From the NCBI GenBank assembly GCA_965247705.1, contig CBDFHV010000031.1, positions 1 through 64,000 on the forward strand: a stretch of 64,000 bases of DNA, given 5' to 3'. Below, one piece after another: positions 50,535-59,179 of this stretch. The stretch comes from CBDFHV01 sp965247705. Lineage in GTDB: Bacteria > Pseudomonadota > Alphaproteobacteria > Rhodospirillales > CAMCUA01. Every line of letters starts with the position of its first letter. The stretch's first letter is position 1. The notes under the pieces are model-generated. The model searched no databases. It saw only the letters and a program-made list of their open reading frames with translations, and had not been told where the DNA came from. A program made the position numbers and the translations under genes.

Positions 50535-51374
50535 TCACCGTTGATGGCGGGGACAATAGAAAGTCGACCGTCCGGACTGAACGATGCGCTTCACCCCGGG
50601 GCCGGGGAGATTGCCGCAACGGGCACAGGCGTGCCCCTCTCGCCCATAGACGGCGAAACTGTATTGGAAATAACCGATCTCGCCGTCGGGCCGCCGATGG
50701 TCGCGCAGGGACGCGCCGCCGGCGACGATCGCTTCCTGGAGCACCCCCTTGATGGCCTCAACCAGCCGTTCGGCCCGGCGGCCCCGAATCCCCCCCGACG
50801 ACCGCCGAGGCGACAATCCCGCCCGATAGAGGGCCTCGCAGGCATAGATGTTGCCGATGCCGGAGACCAGGCGCTGATCCAGCAGCGCCGCCTTGATGGG
50901 CCCCCGCCGCCCGGCGAGCGCGGCGGCCAGGGTGGGGCCGTCGAAGGCGGGGTCCAGGGGTTCGGGCCCCAGGTTGGCCAGCAGGGGATGGGCCGCCAGA
51001 TCGGCCTCGCGGCACAGGTCCATGAGGCCGAAGCGGCGCGGATCGTGGAAGCGGATCTCGGCCCCATGGTCGGTCAGGAACACCACGTGATCGTGGGGCG
51101 CCAGCGGGGGGGCGGCGCGGGCGCTCAAAACCTTGAATGATCCCGACATGCCCAGGTGACCGAGCAGGGCCGTGCCGTCGTCCAGGTGCCAGATCAGGTA
51201 CTTGGAACGCCGGGCGATCTTCAGCACCGTACGCGCCTCCAGGCGCCCGGCGAAGCCCCGCGGCAGTGGGCGCCTGAGGTCGCGCCGCCGCACGGTCACC
51301 TGCTCGATGCGCCGGCCCTCCAGGGCCACGGCGAGGCCGCCGCGCACGGTCTCCACCTCCGGCAGTTCGGGCAT
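50535..51374 (-). CDS. mutM: Formamidopyrimidine-DNA glycosylase (Fpg)
   Basis: A 279-residue bifunctional glycosylase/AP lyase that removes 8-oxoguanine and other oxidised purines. N-terminal MPELPEVETVRGGL provides the catalytic Pro2 and Glu3. GRRGPIKAALLDQRLVSGIGNIYA contains the helix-two-turn-helix. The C-terminal zinc finger reads CARCG...FYCPRHQR, so the fourth ligand position has His instead of the usual Cys. It is divergent from ubiE. Confidence 0.95.
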   Translation of the reverse strand: MPELPEVETVRGGLAVALEGRRIEQVTVRRRDLRRPLPRGFAGRLEARTVLKIARRSKYLIWHLDDGTALLGHLGMSGSFKVLSARAAPPLAPHDHVVFLTDHGAEIRFHDPRRFGLMDLCREADLAAHPLLANLGPEPLDPAFDGPTLAAALAGRRGPIKAALLDQRLVSGIGNIYACEALYRAGLSPRRSSGGIRGRRAERLVEAIKGVLQEAIVAGGASLRDHRRPDGEIGYFQYSFAVYGREGHACARCGNLPGPGVKRIVQSGRSTFYCPRHQR

Positions 51375-51441
51375 GGACTCGTCCTTGAAATACCGTGCCA
51401 GCGTAGCGGCTGGCGGATGTGGAGGCTATGGTGCCGGCGTC

Positions 51442-52206
51442 ATGAACGCGGCCGCACCCCGTTCCCGGCCGAACGCGCCGGTGGATTTCGGCTTTCGTCG
51501 GGTCGACCCGGACGAGAAGGACCGCCTCGTGCGCGGTGTCTTCGACCGGGTCGCGGGCCGCTACGACCTGATGAACGACCTCATGAGCCTGGGCGCCCAC
51601 CGCCTGTGGAAGGAAGCCCTGCTCGACTGGCTGGCGCCGCGCCCGTCCATGAGCCTTGTGGACATCGGCGGCGGCACCGGGGACGTGGCGTTCCGCTTCC
51701 GCGCCCGGGGCGGCGGGCCGGCGGTGGTCGTCGACGTGAACGAATCCATGCTGTCCACGGGGCGGCGCCGGGCCGCGGGGCGGCGCCAGGGGGACGGCCT
51801 CCAGTGGCTGCTGGGCGACGCCGAGGCCCTGCCCGTGGCCGACGGCGCGGTGGACGCGGTCACCGCCGCCTTCAGCCTGCGCAACGTGACCCGGGTCGAG
51901 CGGGCCCTGGCCGAGGCCCGCCGGGTCCTGCGGCCGGGCGGGCGGTTCCTGTGCCTGGAGTTCGCCCGCCTCGCCCTGCCCCTGCTGGCGCCCGCCTATG
52001 ACGCCTATTCGTTCCGGGTCCTGCCCGCCCTGGGCCGGGCGGTGGCGGGGGACGGGGCGGCCTATCGGTACCTGGCGGAGAGCATCCGGCGCTTCCCCGA
52101 TCAGGAGCGCTTCGCCGCCCTGATCGGGGACGCGGGTCTGGAGCGGGTGCGGGTACGTAACCTGGCCGGCGGCATCGCCGCCCTCTACTCCGCCTGGCGC
52201 CTGTGA
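51442..52206 (+). CDS. ubiE: Ubiquinone/menaquinone C-methyltransferase
   Basis: A 254-residue SAM-dependent methyltransferase that C-methylates the quinone ring. The SAM motif I is DIGGGTGDVAFRF near residue 75, and the family segments FDRVAGRYDLMNDLMSLGAHRLWK and AFSLRNV are present. In many alphaproteobacteria ubiB follows. Here coaBC follows after 38 bp, so ubiB is absent from this locus. Confidence 0.95.
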   Translation: MNAAAPRSRPNAPVDFGFRRVDPDEKDRLVRGVFDRVAGRYDLMNDLMSLGAHRLWKEALLDWLAPRPSMSLVDIGGGTGDVAFRFRARGGGPAVVVDVNESMLSTGRRRAAGRRQGDGLQWLLGDAEALPVADGAVDAVTAAFSLRNVTRVERALAEARRVLRPGGRFLCLEFARLALPLLAPAYDAYSFRVLPALGRAVAGDGAAYRYLAESIRRFPDQERFAALIGDAGLERVRVRNLAGGIAALYSAWRL

Positions 52207-52244
52207 TAGGGTTCAAACATTCGCAATAGCAAGGACTTGACGCC

Positions 52245-53462
52245 TTGGACCCGTTGAACGGAACCCGTGTCCTGCTGGTGATCGCGGGGGGAATCGCTGC
52301 CTACAAGACCCTGGAGCTGATCCGCCGCCTGCGCGATCGCGGCGCCAGCGTGACGTGCGTGCTGACCGCCGCCGGTGCGCGCTTCGTGACGCCCTTGTCC
52401 TTGTCCGCCCTCAGCGGCCAGCCGGTGCGCCAGGATCTGTTCGACCTGACCCAGGAAAGCGAGACCGGCCACATCCGCCTGGCCCGGGAGTCCGACATGG
52501 TGGTCGTCGCCCCGGCCACCGCCGATATCATGGCCCGCATGGCAGCCGGCATCGCCGACGACATGGCGACCACCGTCCTGCTGGCCACGGACCGGCCCGT
52601 GGTGGTGGCGCCGGCCATGAACCCCACCATGTGGGACCACCCCGCCACCCGGGCCAATCTGGCGGTGCTCAAGGCGCGTGGCGTCCGACCGGTGGGTCCC
52701 AACGCCGGCGCCATGGCCGAGCGGGACGAGACGGGGGTCGGCCGCATGGCCGAGCCGGCGGAGATCCTGGATGCCCTGGAAGCAATCCTGGCTCTGCCAC
52801 GCCGTCTTACCGGGCGCCGGGCGCTGGTCACCAGCGGCCCCACCCTCGAAGCAATCGACCCGGTGCGCTACATCGCCAACCGCTCGTCCGGCAAGCAGGG
52901 CCACGCCATCGCCGTGGCGCTCAGCGCGCTCGGCGCCCAGACCCTTCTGGTCTCCGGCCCGACAGCCCTGGCGGACCCGCCGGGGGTGGAGACGGTGCAC
53001 GTGGAATCCGCCCGCGACATGCTGACCGCCTGCGAGAAGGCCTTGCCCGTGGACGTGGCCGTATGCGCCGCCGCCGTGGCCGACTGGCGGGTGGCGCAGC
53101 CGGCGGCGGCCAAGCTGAAGAAGACCGGCAACGCGCCGCCGCCGCCCCTGGAACTGGAGCTCAACCCGGACATCCTGGCGGCCCTGGCGGCGCCCGGGCC
53201 GCGACGGCCGGGCCTGGTGGTCGGGTTCGCCGCCGAAACCGAGGCGGTGGCCAAGAACGCGGCGAAGAAACTGCGAAGCAAGGGATGCGACTGGATCGTC
53301 GCCAACGACGTCTCGGCGGAAACCGGCACGTTCGGCGGCGACGACAATACGGTGACGCTGGTGACCGTCGAGAGCAGCGAATCCTGGCCCGTTCTTCTCA
53401 AGCGGGGCGTTGCCGAGCGGCTGGCGGCGCGCATCGCCGACTCCCTCGGGACACCCCCGTGA
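52245..53462 (+). CDS. coaBC: Phosphopantothenoylcysteine decarboxylase / synthetase
   Basis: A 405-residue bifunctional coenzyme A enzyme (Dfp). The N-terminal CoaC flavoprotein has the active His in GHIRLARESD and APAMNPTMW. The C-terminal CoaB part has TSGPTLEAIDPVRYIANRSSGKQG and the conserved Lys in AAKLKK and KNAAKKLRSKG. A TTG start at 52245 (AAGGAC upstream) gives the usual length. Its stop overlaps dut by 4 bp. Confidence 0.93.
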   Translation: MDPLNGTRVLLVIAGGIAAYKTLELIRRLRDRGASVTCVLTAAGARFVTPLSLSALSGQPVRQDLFDLTQESETGHIRLARESDMVVVAPATADIMARMAAGIADDMATTVLLATDRPVVVAPAMNPTMWDHPATRANLAVLKARGVRPVGPNAGAMAERDETGVGRMAEPAEILDALEAILALPRRLTGRRALVTSGPTLEAIDPVRYIANRSSGKQGHAIAVALSALGAQTLLVSGPTALADPPGVETVHVESARDMLTACEKALPVDVAVCAAAVADWRVAQPAAAKLKKTGNAPPPPLELELNPDILAALAAPGPRRPGLVVGFAAETEAVAKNAAKKLRSKGCDWIVANDVSAETGTFGGDDNTVTLVTVESSESWPVLLKRGVAERLAARIADSLGTPP

Positions 53463-53935
53463 CGGGGCCCGATATCGCCATCCGTCGCCTTCCCCACGGG
53501 GCGGACCTGCCCCTGCCCGGCCGCGCCACCCCCCACAGCGTCGGCGTCGACCTGATGGCCGCGGTGGCGGCGCCCGTGGTCCTGGCCCCCGGCGGCCGCG
53601 CCATCGTGCCGACCGGCATCGCCATGGCCCTGCCAACCGGATTCGAGGCCCAGATTCGGCCCCGGTCGGGACTGGCCGCCCGCCACGGCGTCACCGTGCT
53701 CAACGCGCCGGGAACCATCGATGCCGACTACCGGGGCGAGGTCCAGGTGGCCCTGATCAACCTGGGCGCCGAGCCGTTCACGGTTGAACGGGGGGAACGC
53801 ATCGCCCAGATGGTGGTGGCACCCGTCGTCCGCGTCCAGTGGCGGGAAGTGGCGGCGCTTCCGGACAGCGAGCGGGGCGCGGGCGGCTTCGGGTCGACGG
53901 GCCGCGGAACCATCACGGCGACGGGAAACCGATGA
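53459..53935 (+). CDS. dut: Deoxyuridine 5'-triphosphate nucleotidohydrolase
   Basis: A 158-residue trimeric dUTPase that hydrolyses dUTP to dUMP. Conserved motifs are SVGVDLMA, RPRSGLAARHGVTVLNAPG, IDADYRGEV and the flexible C-terminal GAGGFGSTG. The GTG start overlaps the coaBC stop (GTGA), and the stop overlaps the next gene (ATGA), so the three genes are translationally coupled. Confidence 0.95.
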   Translation: MTGPDIAIRRLPHGADLPLPGRATPHSVGVDLMAAVAAPVVLAPGGRAIVPTGIAMALPTGFEAQIRPRSGLAARHGVTVLNAPGTIDADYRGEVQVALINLGAEPFTVERGERIAQMVVAPVVRVQWREVAALPDSERGAGGFGSTGRGTITATGNR

Positions 53936-54741
53936 CGGAACTTACGCAGGATCAAGTCGAGCGCTACGCCCGTCACCTGCTGCTGCCCGAGGTGGGCGTG
54001 GCGGGTCAGAACCGGCTCAGGGACGGTCGCGTCCTGGTGGTCGGCGCCGGCGGCCTGGGCTCGCCGCTGATCCTCTACCTGGCGGCGGCGGGCGTGGGCA
54101 CCATCGGCGTGGTCGACGACGACGTGGTGGACCTCAGCAACCTGCAGCGCCAGATCGCCCACACCACCGAACGAATTGGCCGGCCGAAGGTGGAAAGCGC
54201 CCGTGAGACGGTCGCCGCCATCAACCCGGACGTGCGCATCGTCACCCACCGCCAGCGGCTGTCGGAGGCCAACGCGCTCGACCTGATCGCCGGCTACGAC
54301 GTCGTCGCCGACGGCAGCGACAACTTCCCGACCCGCTTCCTGGTCAACGATGCCTGCTACTTCGCCCACAAGACCCTGGTCAGCGGCGCCGTCCTTCGGT
54401 TCGACGGCCAAGTGGCCACGTTCAAGGCCCATCGAGCCGGCGACGACGGCGAACACGGCCCCTGCTACCGCTGCCTGTTTCGCCAACCGCCGCCCCCCGG
54501 CCAGGTGCCCACTTGCTCGGAAGCGGGCATCCTCGGCGCCGTTTGCGGCACCATCGGGTCTCTTCAAGCGACGGAGGTGCTGAAGGAGATCATGGTCGTC
54601 GGCGACAGCCTTTCGGGATGGCTGCTGGTCTACGACGCCCTGAGCGGCACCATGCGAAAGATCCGCGTGCGCCGCGATCCCCAATGCCCCCTATGCGGCG
54701 AGGCGCCGTCGATCCGCGACCTGCGGCTCCACGCCGCCTGA
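53932..54741 (+). CDS. moeB: MoeB/ThiF family adenylyltransferase
   Basis: A 269-residue E1-like enzyme that adenylates the C-terminus of a ubiquitin-fold sulfur carrier (MoaD or ThiS). The nucleotide motif is VVGAGGLGSPLILYLAAAG, then DDVVDLSNLQRQ, the catalytic Cys in PTCSEAGILG and zinc-binding CYRC and CPLC pairs. Whether its main partner is MoaD or ThiS cannot be decided. It is coupled to dut and convergent with the dehydrogenase gene downstream (14 bp gap). Confidence 0.9.
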   Translation: MTELTQDQVERYARHLLLPEVGVAGQNRLRDGRVLVVGAGGLGSPLILYLAAAGVGTIGVVDDDVVDLSNLQRQIAHTTERIGRPKVESARETVAAINPDVRIVTHRQRLSEANALDLIAGYDVVADGSDNFPTRFLVNDACYFAHKTLVSGAVLRFDGQVATFKAHRAGDDGEHGPCYRCLFRQPPPPGQVPTCSEAGILGAVCGTIGSLQATEVLKEIMVVGDSLSGWLLVYDALSGTMRKIRVRRDPQCPLCGEAPSIRDLRLHAA

Positions 54742-54755
54742 GGGCGGATGCCGCC

Positions 54756-55745
54756 CTAAAACTCCTCTTCCAGCACCCTGTCCGGGGGCTGGTGTCCGTC
54801 GACGGCGGTGCGGATGTTGACGATCACCTTCTCGCCCATGTCGACCCGGCCCTCGACCGTGGCGGAGCCCATGTGGGGCAGCAGGACCACGTTGTCGAGC
54901 TTCAAGAGTTTCGGGTTGACGGCCGGCTCGTTCTCGAAGACATCGAGGCCGGCGCCGGCGATCTCCTCGTTGACCAGCATGCGGGTCAGGGCGTTTTCGT
55001 CGATGACCTCGCCGCGGGAAGTGTTGACCAGAAGCGCCTCGGGGCGCAGCAGCTTCAGGCGGCGGGCGGACAGCAAATGGTAAGTCGCCGGGGTGTGCGG
55101 GCAGTTGACCGACACGATGTCCACCCGGGCCAGCATCTGATCCAGGCTTTCCCAGTAGGTGGATTCCAGTTCGGCGGCCACGTCCGCGTGCACCGGTTTG
55201 CGGTTGTGGTAGTGGATGGACAGGCCAAAGCCCCGCGCCCGCCGGGCCAACGCCTGGCCGATGCGGCCCATGCCGACGATTCCCAGGCGTTTTCCCCAAA
55301 TCCGATGGCCCAGCATCCAGGTCGGTTTCCATCCGGACCAGGTCCCTTCCCGCATGATCCGCTCCCCTTCGGCGAGCCGGCGGGATACGGCCAGGATCAG
55401 GGCCATGGTCATGTCGGCGGTGTCCTCGGTCAGCACGTCCGGGGTGTTGGTGACAATGATGTCCCGGGCACGGGCCGCCTTGAGGTCGATATGGTCGATG
55501 CCGGTGCCGTAGTTGGCGATCAGCTTCAGGCGGTCGCCGGCGGCCTTGATCACCGCGGCGTCGATGTGATCGGTGACGGTCGGCACCAGAACGTCGCAGT
55601 CGGCAAGGGCCGCGATCAGGTCGTCCCCCTCCATGGGCTCGTCGCCGAGGTTCAGCCGGGTGTCGAACAACTCCATCATCCGCGTTTCGATAACGGCGGG
55701 GAGCTTGCGGGTGACAACGACGCGGGGCTTTTGCGTGGCGGCCAT
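54756..55745 (-). CDS. D-2-hydroxyacid dehydrogenase (GyaR/glyoxylate reductase-like)
   Basis: A 329-residue NAD(P)-dependent dehydrogenase. The Rossmann motif is GIVGMGRIGQALARRA near residue 155. The catalytic Arg is in NTSRGEVIDE, Glu in ENEP and His in LLPHMGSAT. The family acts on glyoxylate, hydroxypyruvate or similar acids. It is divergent from the SH3-protein gene, with a structured spacer between. Confidence 0.88.
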   Translation of the reverse strand: MAATQKPRVVVTRKLPAVIETRMMELFDTRLNLGDEPMEGDDLIAALADCDVLVPTVTDHIDAAVIKAAGDRLKLIANYGTGIDHIDLKAARARDIIVTNTPDVLTEDTADMTMALILAVSRRLAEGERIMREGTWSGWKPTWMLGHRIWGKRLGIVGMGRIGQALARRARGFGLSIHYHNRKPVHADVAAELESTYWESLDQMLARVDIVSVNCPHTPATYHLLSARRLKLLRPEALLVNTSRGEVIDENALTRMLVNEEIAGAGLDVFENEPAVNPKLLKLDNVVLLPHMGSATVEGRVDMGEKVIVNIRTAVDGHQPPDRVLEEEF

Positions 55746-55866
55746 GGCGGGAGTTCCTAGTGTTCCGATCGAGACATTTCGTTCCCATTAAATCTACGCA
55801 AACTGCGACCTTCACCCCCGGGCTCAGGAACCAAATGTTAGAATCGCAACACTAGAGAGGGGTGCG

Positions 55867-55907
55867 GGTGCCTTAGCAGCCCCTTCCGGGGCTGTCCAGC
55901 AGGCACC
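55867..55907 (+). other. Two-tier hairpin between gyaR-like and the SH3 gene
   Basis: Outer arms GGTGCCT (55867-55873) and AGGCACC (55901-55907) enclose inner arms AGCCCC/GGGGCT (55878-55883/55888-55893) with a TTCC loop. The distal AGGCACC can alternatively pair with TGCCT just downstream, so two structures compete. It lies about 52 bp before the SH3-gene ATG. No known RNA family was recognised. Confidence 0.5.
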
Positions 55908-55958
55908 GGTACCTGCCTTGACCCGAGCCCGGCCCGCGCGTCATCATCAGCACCATCG

Positions 55959-56507
55959 ATGCGACCAATTCTTCCGCCATTCGATCGAGTTCCCGGATGC
56001 CGCCACCCGTGGGTGCGTGGGGCGGTGCTGTTGGCCCTCGTGATCGCCGCCGTGTTCTCCGCCGCGACGCCGGCGGTGGCCGAGGGAACCGGTCTGCCCC
56101 TGCCGCGGTTCGTCAGCGTCCGGGCCGACGAAGCGAACCTGCGTACCGGCCCGGGGGTTCAGTACCCAGTGGATTGGGTCTATCGCCGTCAGGATCTGCC
56201 GGTGGAGGTGATCGCGGAGTACAGCAACTGGCGCAAGGTCCGGGACTGGCAAGGCACCCAGGGCTGGATGCACCAGTCCATGCTCAGCGGGCGGCGCAAT
56301 GTGATCGTCGCCGGCGAGATGCGCCCCCTGTTCGAGCGCCCCGATCCCAAGGCACGGCAGCGGGCCTTGTTGGAAGTGGGGGTGATCGGCCGCTTGGTGG
56401 AGTGCCCGGACGGGAGTCGCTGGTGCCGGGTCGCGTTCGACGACCACGAGGGTTGGATGCACCGCGACGGGTTATGGGGCGTTTACCGCCACGAAGTGGT
56501 GCAGTAG
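55959..56507 (+). CDS. Exported SH3-domain protein
   Basis: A 182-residue protein with a long N-terminal region, a hydrophobic signal segment (about 20-41, ending AVAEG) and two bacterial SH3-like repeats: one with ANLRTGPGVQYPVDWVY and WRKVRDWQGTQGWMH, the other with GSRWCRVAFDDHEGWMH. SH3b domains in the periplasm bind peptidoglycan or proteins. In alphaproteobacteria this gene is often next to a 2-hydroxyacid dehydrogenase, as here. The function is unknown. It converges with the DUF3501 gene. Confidence 0.83.
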   Translation: MRPILPPFDRVPGCRHPWVRGAVLLALVIAAVFSAATPAVAEGTGLPLPRFVSVRADEANLRTGPGVQYPVDWVYRRQDLPVEVIAEYSNWRKVRDWQGTQGWMHQSMLSGRRNVIVAGEMRPLFERPDPKARQRALLEVGVIGRLVECPDGSRWCRVAFDDHEGWMHRDGLWGVYRHEVVQ

Positions 56508-56518
56508 CGCCGCCAAAA

Positions 56519-57106
56519 TCAGTCGAAGTCTTCCCCCAGGGCGGCGCGGGTGGCCTCGGGCAGCACGGTCATGTGGGCATAGCGCGCATGGTCGATTCCC
56601 AGCACCGCCCGGGTGCCCGACTGGCGGAACAGGGCGGCCTGTTGGTCGGTGAAGGGGAAGTGCAGGAACTGTACGGACGAAGCCTTGCCATCGGCGGTGC
56701 TACGGTCCACGTCGGTTTCCGGCAAGGCACGAATGGTCTCGCCGCCAACCTGCAGGGTGATCGTCTCTTCGACGCCGCCCAGGCCGGCGAGGACATCGCG
56801 GCGCCGCGCTTCGTCGGGGATTTCGAACATCAGCGTGGCCACCAGTTCCCGGCCCTGGGGGATCAGCGGGTTGTAGGCGGCCAGTTCGTCGGCGATCTGC
56901 GCCTCGCCGCCCTTTTCGATGTGGAGCATTTCGTGGATCTGGTGCCACATGGTCTCGTAGCTCTCGAAATAGAAGGTGGCGTCGGGCCCGCAAGCGAGAC
57001 GGCGGTGGCGCTTCTTCTGGGTCAGCGCGCGGCGCGTCTCCCGGCGCGTCTTGGCGTAGTCCGCCATCGCCATGATGTCGTCGCGGGTGATCTCGTGCTT
57101 GGGCAT
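56519..57106 (-). CDS. DUF3501 protein
   Basis: A 195-residue protein of the DUF3501 family. Characteristic segments are EITRDDIMAMADYAKTRRETRR, FYFESYETMWHQIHEMLHIEKG and the C-terminal HARYAHMTVLPEATR. It has no known activity. It starts 20 bp after the Fe-S oxidoreductase and forms the last gene of the rubrerythrin / Fe-S protein / DUF3501 operon. That set recurs together in proteobacteria and points to a shared role in iron or peroxide handling. Confidence 0.87.
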   Translation of the reverse strand: MPKHEITRDDIMAMADYAKTRRETRRALTQKKRHRRLACGPDATFYFESYETMWHQIHEMLHIEKGGEAQIADELAAYNPLIPQGRELVATLMFEIPDEARRRDVLAGLGGVEETITLQVGGETIRALPETDVDRSTADGKASSVQFLHFPFTDQQAALFRQSGTRAVLGIDHARYAHMTVLPEATRAALGEDFD

Positions 57107-57126
57107 CACAGGTCGAGTCCGTTCCG

Positions 57127-58464
57127 TCACACACCGTAGCTTTGGGCCAGCAGTTCCACCGGATGGGTGGCATGGCGCAGATGGGATATGTCCGCCTCCA
57201 GCGCCTCCATTCCCTGGACGATGTGATCCCGCGCCAGTGGACACTCTGAGACCACATAGGCGGCCTTGCTTTCCGCCGCCTGTCGGGCCACCGGCCGCCC
57301 CACCTTGAGCGCGACCTCGAAGTTGTCCTTCATCACCCCCCAGGCGCCGCCGTGACCCGAGCAGCGTTCGATGACGCTCACCTTGGTGTCGGGAATGAGC
57401 CGCAGCAGCTCGGCCCCCTTCTGGCCGATGTTCTGGGCCCGGGCATGACAGGCGATGTGGACCGTCACGTCGCCGTCGAGGGGCTTCAGGCCAGGGACGA
57501 GTCCCGGCTCGCGGGCCAGGTCGACCACGTACTGGCTGATATCTCGGGTCGCCTGGGACAGCCGCTTGATGTCTGGGTCATCGGGAAGGACGAGGGGCCA
57601 TTCGAACTTCAGCATCAGGCTGCAAGACGGCACCAAGGGCACCACGTCGTAGCCCTTGTCGATCCAAGGCAGAAGTCCGGCAGCAACGGTCCGCGCCTGG
57701 GCCGCGACCCGTTCCAGGTCGCCGTTTTCCAACTGGGGCATGCCGCAGCAGCCGGGATAGGCGACTTCGGTCTCGACCCCGTTGCGGGCCAGCACCGCCC
57801 GCGCGGCGTGGCCAATGTCCGGACTGTTGTAGTTGGCGAAACAGGTGGCGTAGAGGACCGCCTTGCGCCCGAAGGCGGGCGCTTCGCGGTTTACCGCCGG
57901 CGGGTCCTTGGCCGCCGCGTCGACGAATGTGGCGCTGTCATAGCGGGGCAGCGCGGCTTGCCGATGGATGCCGGCCACCTTCTCCATGATCGGGCGGGTC
58001 AAGGCGTTTCCCGTGCCCGTGGCCCAATTGGCCAGCCCCGACACCTTGGTGCCGAGCCGGCCGTTGCGGTCGGTTTCCTTCAACTGCTTCTCAAGCAGCC
58101 CGACCTTGCCGTCGCGCAGGTCCACCGCCCGATGACGCAGCATCAAGTGGGGAAAGTCCAGGTTAAACTCGTGGGGCGGCACGTAGGGGCACTTGGTCAT
58201 GAAGCACATGTCGCAGAGCGTGCAGGCATCGACCACGGGCCCGAAGTCCTTGCTGTCGACGCTGTCCAGTTCGCCGGTCTTGGATTCGTCGATCAGGTCG
58301 AACAGACGGGGAAAGCTGTCGCAGAGATTGAAGCAGCGGCGACAGCCGTGGCAGATGTCGAAGACGCGGCGGGTTTCCTTTTCCAGGGCCTCGTGGTCGA
58401 AGAACTCCGCCTCCCGCCACGAAAGGGGGTGGCGAACCGGCGCTCCCAGACTTCCTTCGCCCAT
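57127..58464 (-). CDS. GlpC/heterodisulfide-reductase-like Fe-S oxidoreductase
   Basis: A 445-residue protein with two ferredoxin-like cluster motifs at the N-terminus (CHGCRRCFNLC and CTLCDMCFMTKCP, about residues 38-95). Two CCG-type domains follow (YPGCCGMPQLENG; ACHARAQNIGQKG with CSGHGG). These CCG domains bind [4Fe-4S] or zinc in heterodisulfide reductase-like subunits. It probably moves electrons to or from rubrerythrin, which is encoded upstream. It is cytoplasmic or peripheral, with no membrane span. Confidence 0.88.
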   Translation of the reverse strand: MGEGSLGAPVRHPLSWREAEFFDHEALEKETRRVFDICHGCRRCFNLCDSFPRLFDLIDESKTGELDSVDSKDFGPVVDACTLCDMCFMTKCPYVPPHEFNLDFPHLMLRHRAVDLRDGKVGLLEKQLKETDRNGRLGTKVSGLANWATGTGNALTRPIMEKVAGIHRQAALPRYDSATFVDAAAKDPPAVNREAPAFGRKAVLYATCFANYNSPDIGHAARAVLARNGVETEVAYPGCCGMPQLENGDLERVAAQARTVAAGLLPWIDKGYDVVPLVPSCSLMLKFEWPLVLPDDPDIKRLSQATRDISQYVVDLAREPGLVPGLKPLDGDVTVHIACHARAQNIGQKGAELLRLIPDTKVSVIERCSGHGGAWGVMKDNFEVALKVGRPVARQAAESKAAYVVSECPLARDHIVQGMEALEADISHLRHATHPVELLAQSYGV

Positions 58465-58549
58465 GGGGCCGTCCTCGCTTCAGGGTATGGTTTCAGGCGC
58501 CGTGGCGTGGTCATGCCGGGCGACGGCGCGCGAAGATACAAATGACGAC

Positions 58550-58574
58550 GGGGGATCCGCCCGATGAATCCCCC
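58550..58574. other. Hairpin between rubrerythrin and Fe-S genes
   Basis: GGGGGAT and ATCCCCC (58550-58556 and 58568-58574) form a strong 7-bp stem with an 11-base loop in the 143-bp spacer. There is no T-run on the minus strand, so it is not a complete terminator. It could stabilise the rubrerythrin message or attenuate the downstream genes. Confidence 0.4.
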
Positions 58575-58607
58575 GCCCCCTTATGTCTGAATGCCGCCTC
58601 GGCGGAC

Positions 58608-59027
58608 TCAGTCGAGGGTGTCGAGCGATTTCTGAAAGCGCCCGGCGTGGGACCGCTCGGCCTTGGCCAGGGTCTCGAACCAGTCGGCGATTTCGTCGAA
58701 GCCCTCGTCGCGGGCGGACTTGGCCATGCCCGGATACATGTCCGTGTACTCGTGGGTCTCGCCGACGATGGCGGCATTTAGGTTGGCGCGGGTATTGCCG
58801 ATGGGCTCGCCGGTCGCCGGGTCTCCGACGGCTTCCAGGTACTCCAGATGGCCATGGGCGTGACCGGTCTCGCCTTCCGCCGTCGAGCGGAACACGGCCG
58901 AGACGTCGTTGTAGCCCTCGATATCCGCCTTTTGGGCGAAGTAGAGATAGCGGCGATTGGCCTGGGATTCGCCGGCGAAGGCGTCCTTGAGATTCTTTTC
59001 CGTCTTGCTTCCCTTGAGCTCAGGCAT
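58608..59027 (-). CDS. rbr: Rubrerythrin (short form without rubredoxin domain)
   Basis: A 139-residue ferritin-like di-iron protein that reduces hydrogen peroxide. Iron ligands lie in GESQANRRYLYF, EGETGHAHGHLEYL, GETHEYTDMY and AERSHAGRF (E-x2-H motifs). The C-terminal rubredoxin domain of classical rubrerythrin is absent, so electrons must come from a partner, plausibly the Fe-S protein next in the operon. Upstream lie FNR-type and Irr-type palindromes. The start is the ATG at 59027. Confidence 0.92.
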   Translation of the reverse strand: MPELKGSKTEKNLKDAFAGESQANRRYLYFAQKADIEGYNDVSAVFRSTAEGETGHAHGHLEYLEAVGDPATGEPIGNTRANLNAAIVGETHEYTDMYPGMAKSARDEGFDEIADWFETLAKAERSHAGRFQKSLDTLD

Positions 59028-59147
59028 GAGACACTCTCCCGAATGGATGCGTTGTGATTGTACCAAGGGGTCGGGGCGGGATCGAAATACCCCCTATCCG
59101 ACCTCGGACGCGCACTATGCAGCCGCCCGAAGGACCTGTCAACATAA

Positions 59148-59164
59148 TTTATAGGTATTCTAAA
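59148..59164 (-). promoter_or_regulatory. Candidate Irr-type iron control element
   Basis: The 17-bp sequence TTTATAGGTATTCTAAA is an inverted repeat of the TTTAGAA-N3-TTCTAAA type (mismatches at two positions in one arm), the form described for Irr-responsive promoters. On the minus strand it covers CCTATAAA, the likely -10 region for rubrerythrin. Irr bound here would block transcription. The irr gene is directly upstream. Confidence 0.55.
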
Positions 59165-59179
59165 GAGTTTTGTAAGAAC

